Below, piece after piece: positions 4,575 to 5,379 of a stretch of DNA of 5,379 nt; position 1 is the stretch's first letter, and every line of letters starts with the position of its first letter. Source of the stretch: an archaeon (GTDB taxonomy: Archaea; Methanobacteriota; Methanobacteria; Methanobacteriales; Methanobacteriaceae); the NCBI GenBank assembly GCA_024409145.1, contig JAKSUF010000120.1, positions 1 through 5,379 on the forward strand, given 5' to 3'. The position numbers were made by a program, and so were the translations under genes. The notes below the pieces were generated by a model that was not told where the DNA came from, ran no database searches, and saw only the letters and a list, made by a program, of their open reading frames with translations.

Positions 4575-5379
4575 ATGTCAGAAACAAAAGCTCCAGAATA
4601 CGGCGCCGATCAAATTCAAATATTAGAAGGTTTAGAGGCTGTTAGAAAAAGACCTGGTATGTACATTGGTAGTACATCAAGCAGAGGTCTTCATCATCTT
4701 GTTTATGAAATAGTTGATAATTCAGTTGATGAAGCTTTGGCCGGTTTTTGTAAAGAGATTGAAGTTACTATTAATGAAGACAATTCAATAACTGTAATCG
4801 ATGATGGTCGTGGTATTCCTGTTGGTATTAATCATAAAGCTGGAAAACCTGCTGTAGAAGTAGTTTTCACTATTCTTCATGCTGGTGGTAAATTCGGCGG
4901 TGGGGGATATAAAGTATCCGGTGGTCTTCACGGCGTAGGTGCTTCAGTAGTTAATGCTTTATCTGACTGGCTTGAAGTTCAGATTTGCAGTGGCGGTAAA
5001 ATTTATAAGCAAAGATATGAGCGTGGTGTTGTACAATATCCACTTAAAGTAGTAGGTGAATGTGATCCTGAAAAAACAGGAACAAGAGTTGATTTTAAGC
5101 CTGATTCAAGTATTTTTGAAACTACAATTTATGAATATGATATTTTAAAAACCCGTTTAAGAGAAACTGCGTTTTTAACAAAGGGATTAAAGATTGTTCT
5201 TATTGATAAACGTGATGTTGATGAAGAAGGCAATCCAAAAACTAATACTTTCCATTATGAAGGTGGTATTAAAGAATTTGTTACATATCTTAATAAGAGT
5301 AAAACTCCTTTATATAACGATATTCTTTATTTTGAAGGAACAAAGAATAATGTTTATGTAGAAGTTGCTTTCCAGCATA
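4575..5379 (+). CDS. gyrB: DNA gyrase subunit B (N-terminal part, cut by window end)
   Basis: GyrB is the ATPase subunit of DNA gyrase, which with GyrA introduces negative supercoils ahead of and behind the fork. The window holds 268 complete codons, covering the GHKL ATPase domain and the start of the transducer domain; the TOPRIM and C-terminal parts lie beyond the end. Visible are EIVDNSVDEA with catalytic E45 and Mg-binding N49, DDGRGIP (D76, R79, P82), the ATP-lid glycines GGKFGGGGYKVSGGLHGVG (104-122) and TGTRVDF. SD AGGAAGG (4561-4567) lies 7 bases before ATG 4575. Placement after recF argues for GyrB rather than ParE. S139 aligns with E. coli R136, a coumarin contact. Local GC rises in the conserved lid segment, which reflects glycine codons rather than transfer. 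Confidence 0.97.
   Translation, partial: MSETKAPEYGADQIQILEGLEAVRKRPGMYIGSTSSRGLHHLVYEIVDNSVDEALAGFCKEIEVTINEDNSITVIDDGRGIPVGINHKAGKPAVEVVFTILHAGGKFGGGGYKVSGGLHGVGASVVNALSDWLEVQICSGGKIYKQRYERGVVQYPLKVVGECDPEKTGTRVDFKPDSSIFETTIYEYDILKTRLRETAFLTKGLKIVLIDKRDVDEEGNPKTNTFHYEGGIKEFVTYLNKSKTPLYNDILYFEGTKNNVYVEVAFQH

Noticed and set aside
4595..4960. Higher-GC patch at the start of gyrB as a sign of horizontal transfer
   Set aside because: It coincides with the conserved glycine-rich ATP-binding motifs, whose codons raise GC; the gene is in its normal place.

Overview
The window is the chromosomal replication origin region of a very AT-rich Firmicute. Gene order is oriC-left, dnaA, oriC-right, dnaN, yaaA, recF, gyrB (cut by the window end), all on the plus strand. 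The protein sequences, especially the GyrB N-terminus, DnaA domain I and the AT-rich codon use, suggest a clostridial bacterium, probably Lachnospiraceae or a close relative. That placement rests on recognition by eye, not on a search.

Bases 1-496 hold no gene. The first 45 bases carry a near-consensus sigma-A promoter pointing left, out of the window, most likely driving rpmH (ribosomal protein L34), the usual divergent neighbour of dnaA. Bases 78-361 contain eight matches to the DnaA box TTATCCACA with at most two mismatches, two of them perfect. An AT-rich stretch follows, then a candidate dnaA promoter (431-459) and a strong ribosome binding site for dnaA at 497. dnaA (497-1855) encodes the initiator that binds these boxes.

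The 268-base gap between dnaA and dnaN is the second half of a bipartite origin like that of Bacillus subtilis. It holds a DnaA-box-like site, a short GC-rich spacer, a run of DnaA-trio triplets (2045-2065) and then almost pure A/T sequence, which together form a candidate unwinding site. It also holds a near-perfect 34-bp palindrome (1926-1959) and a DnaA box lying between the dnaN ribosome binding site and its start codon.

From dnaN onward the genes are tightly packed (8-base gap, 1-base overlap, 14-base gap) and look like one operon: sliding clamp, S4-domain RNA-binding protein, RecF gap-repair ATPase and the DNA gyrase B subunit. Together they initiate replication, hold the polymerase on DNA, handle gapped DNA and relieve supercoiling.

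I see no phage, insertion sequence, CRISPR array or unknown gene system here. The interest lies in the fine structure of the origin and a few residue-level details, not in a new multi-gene system.
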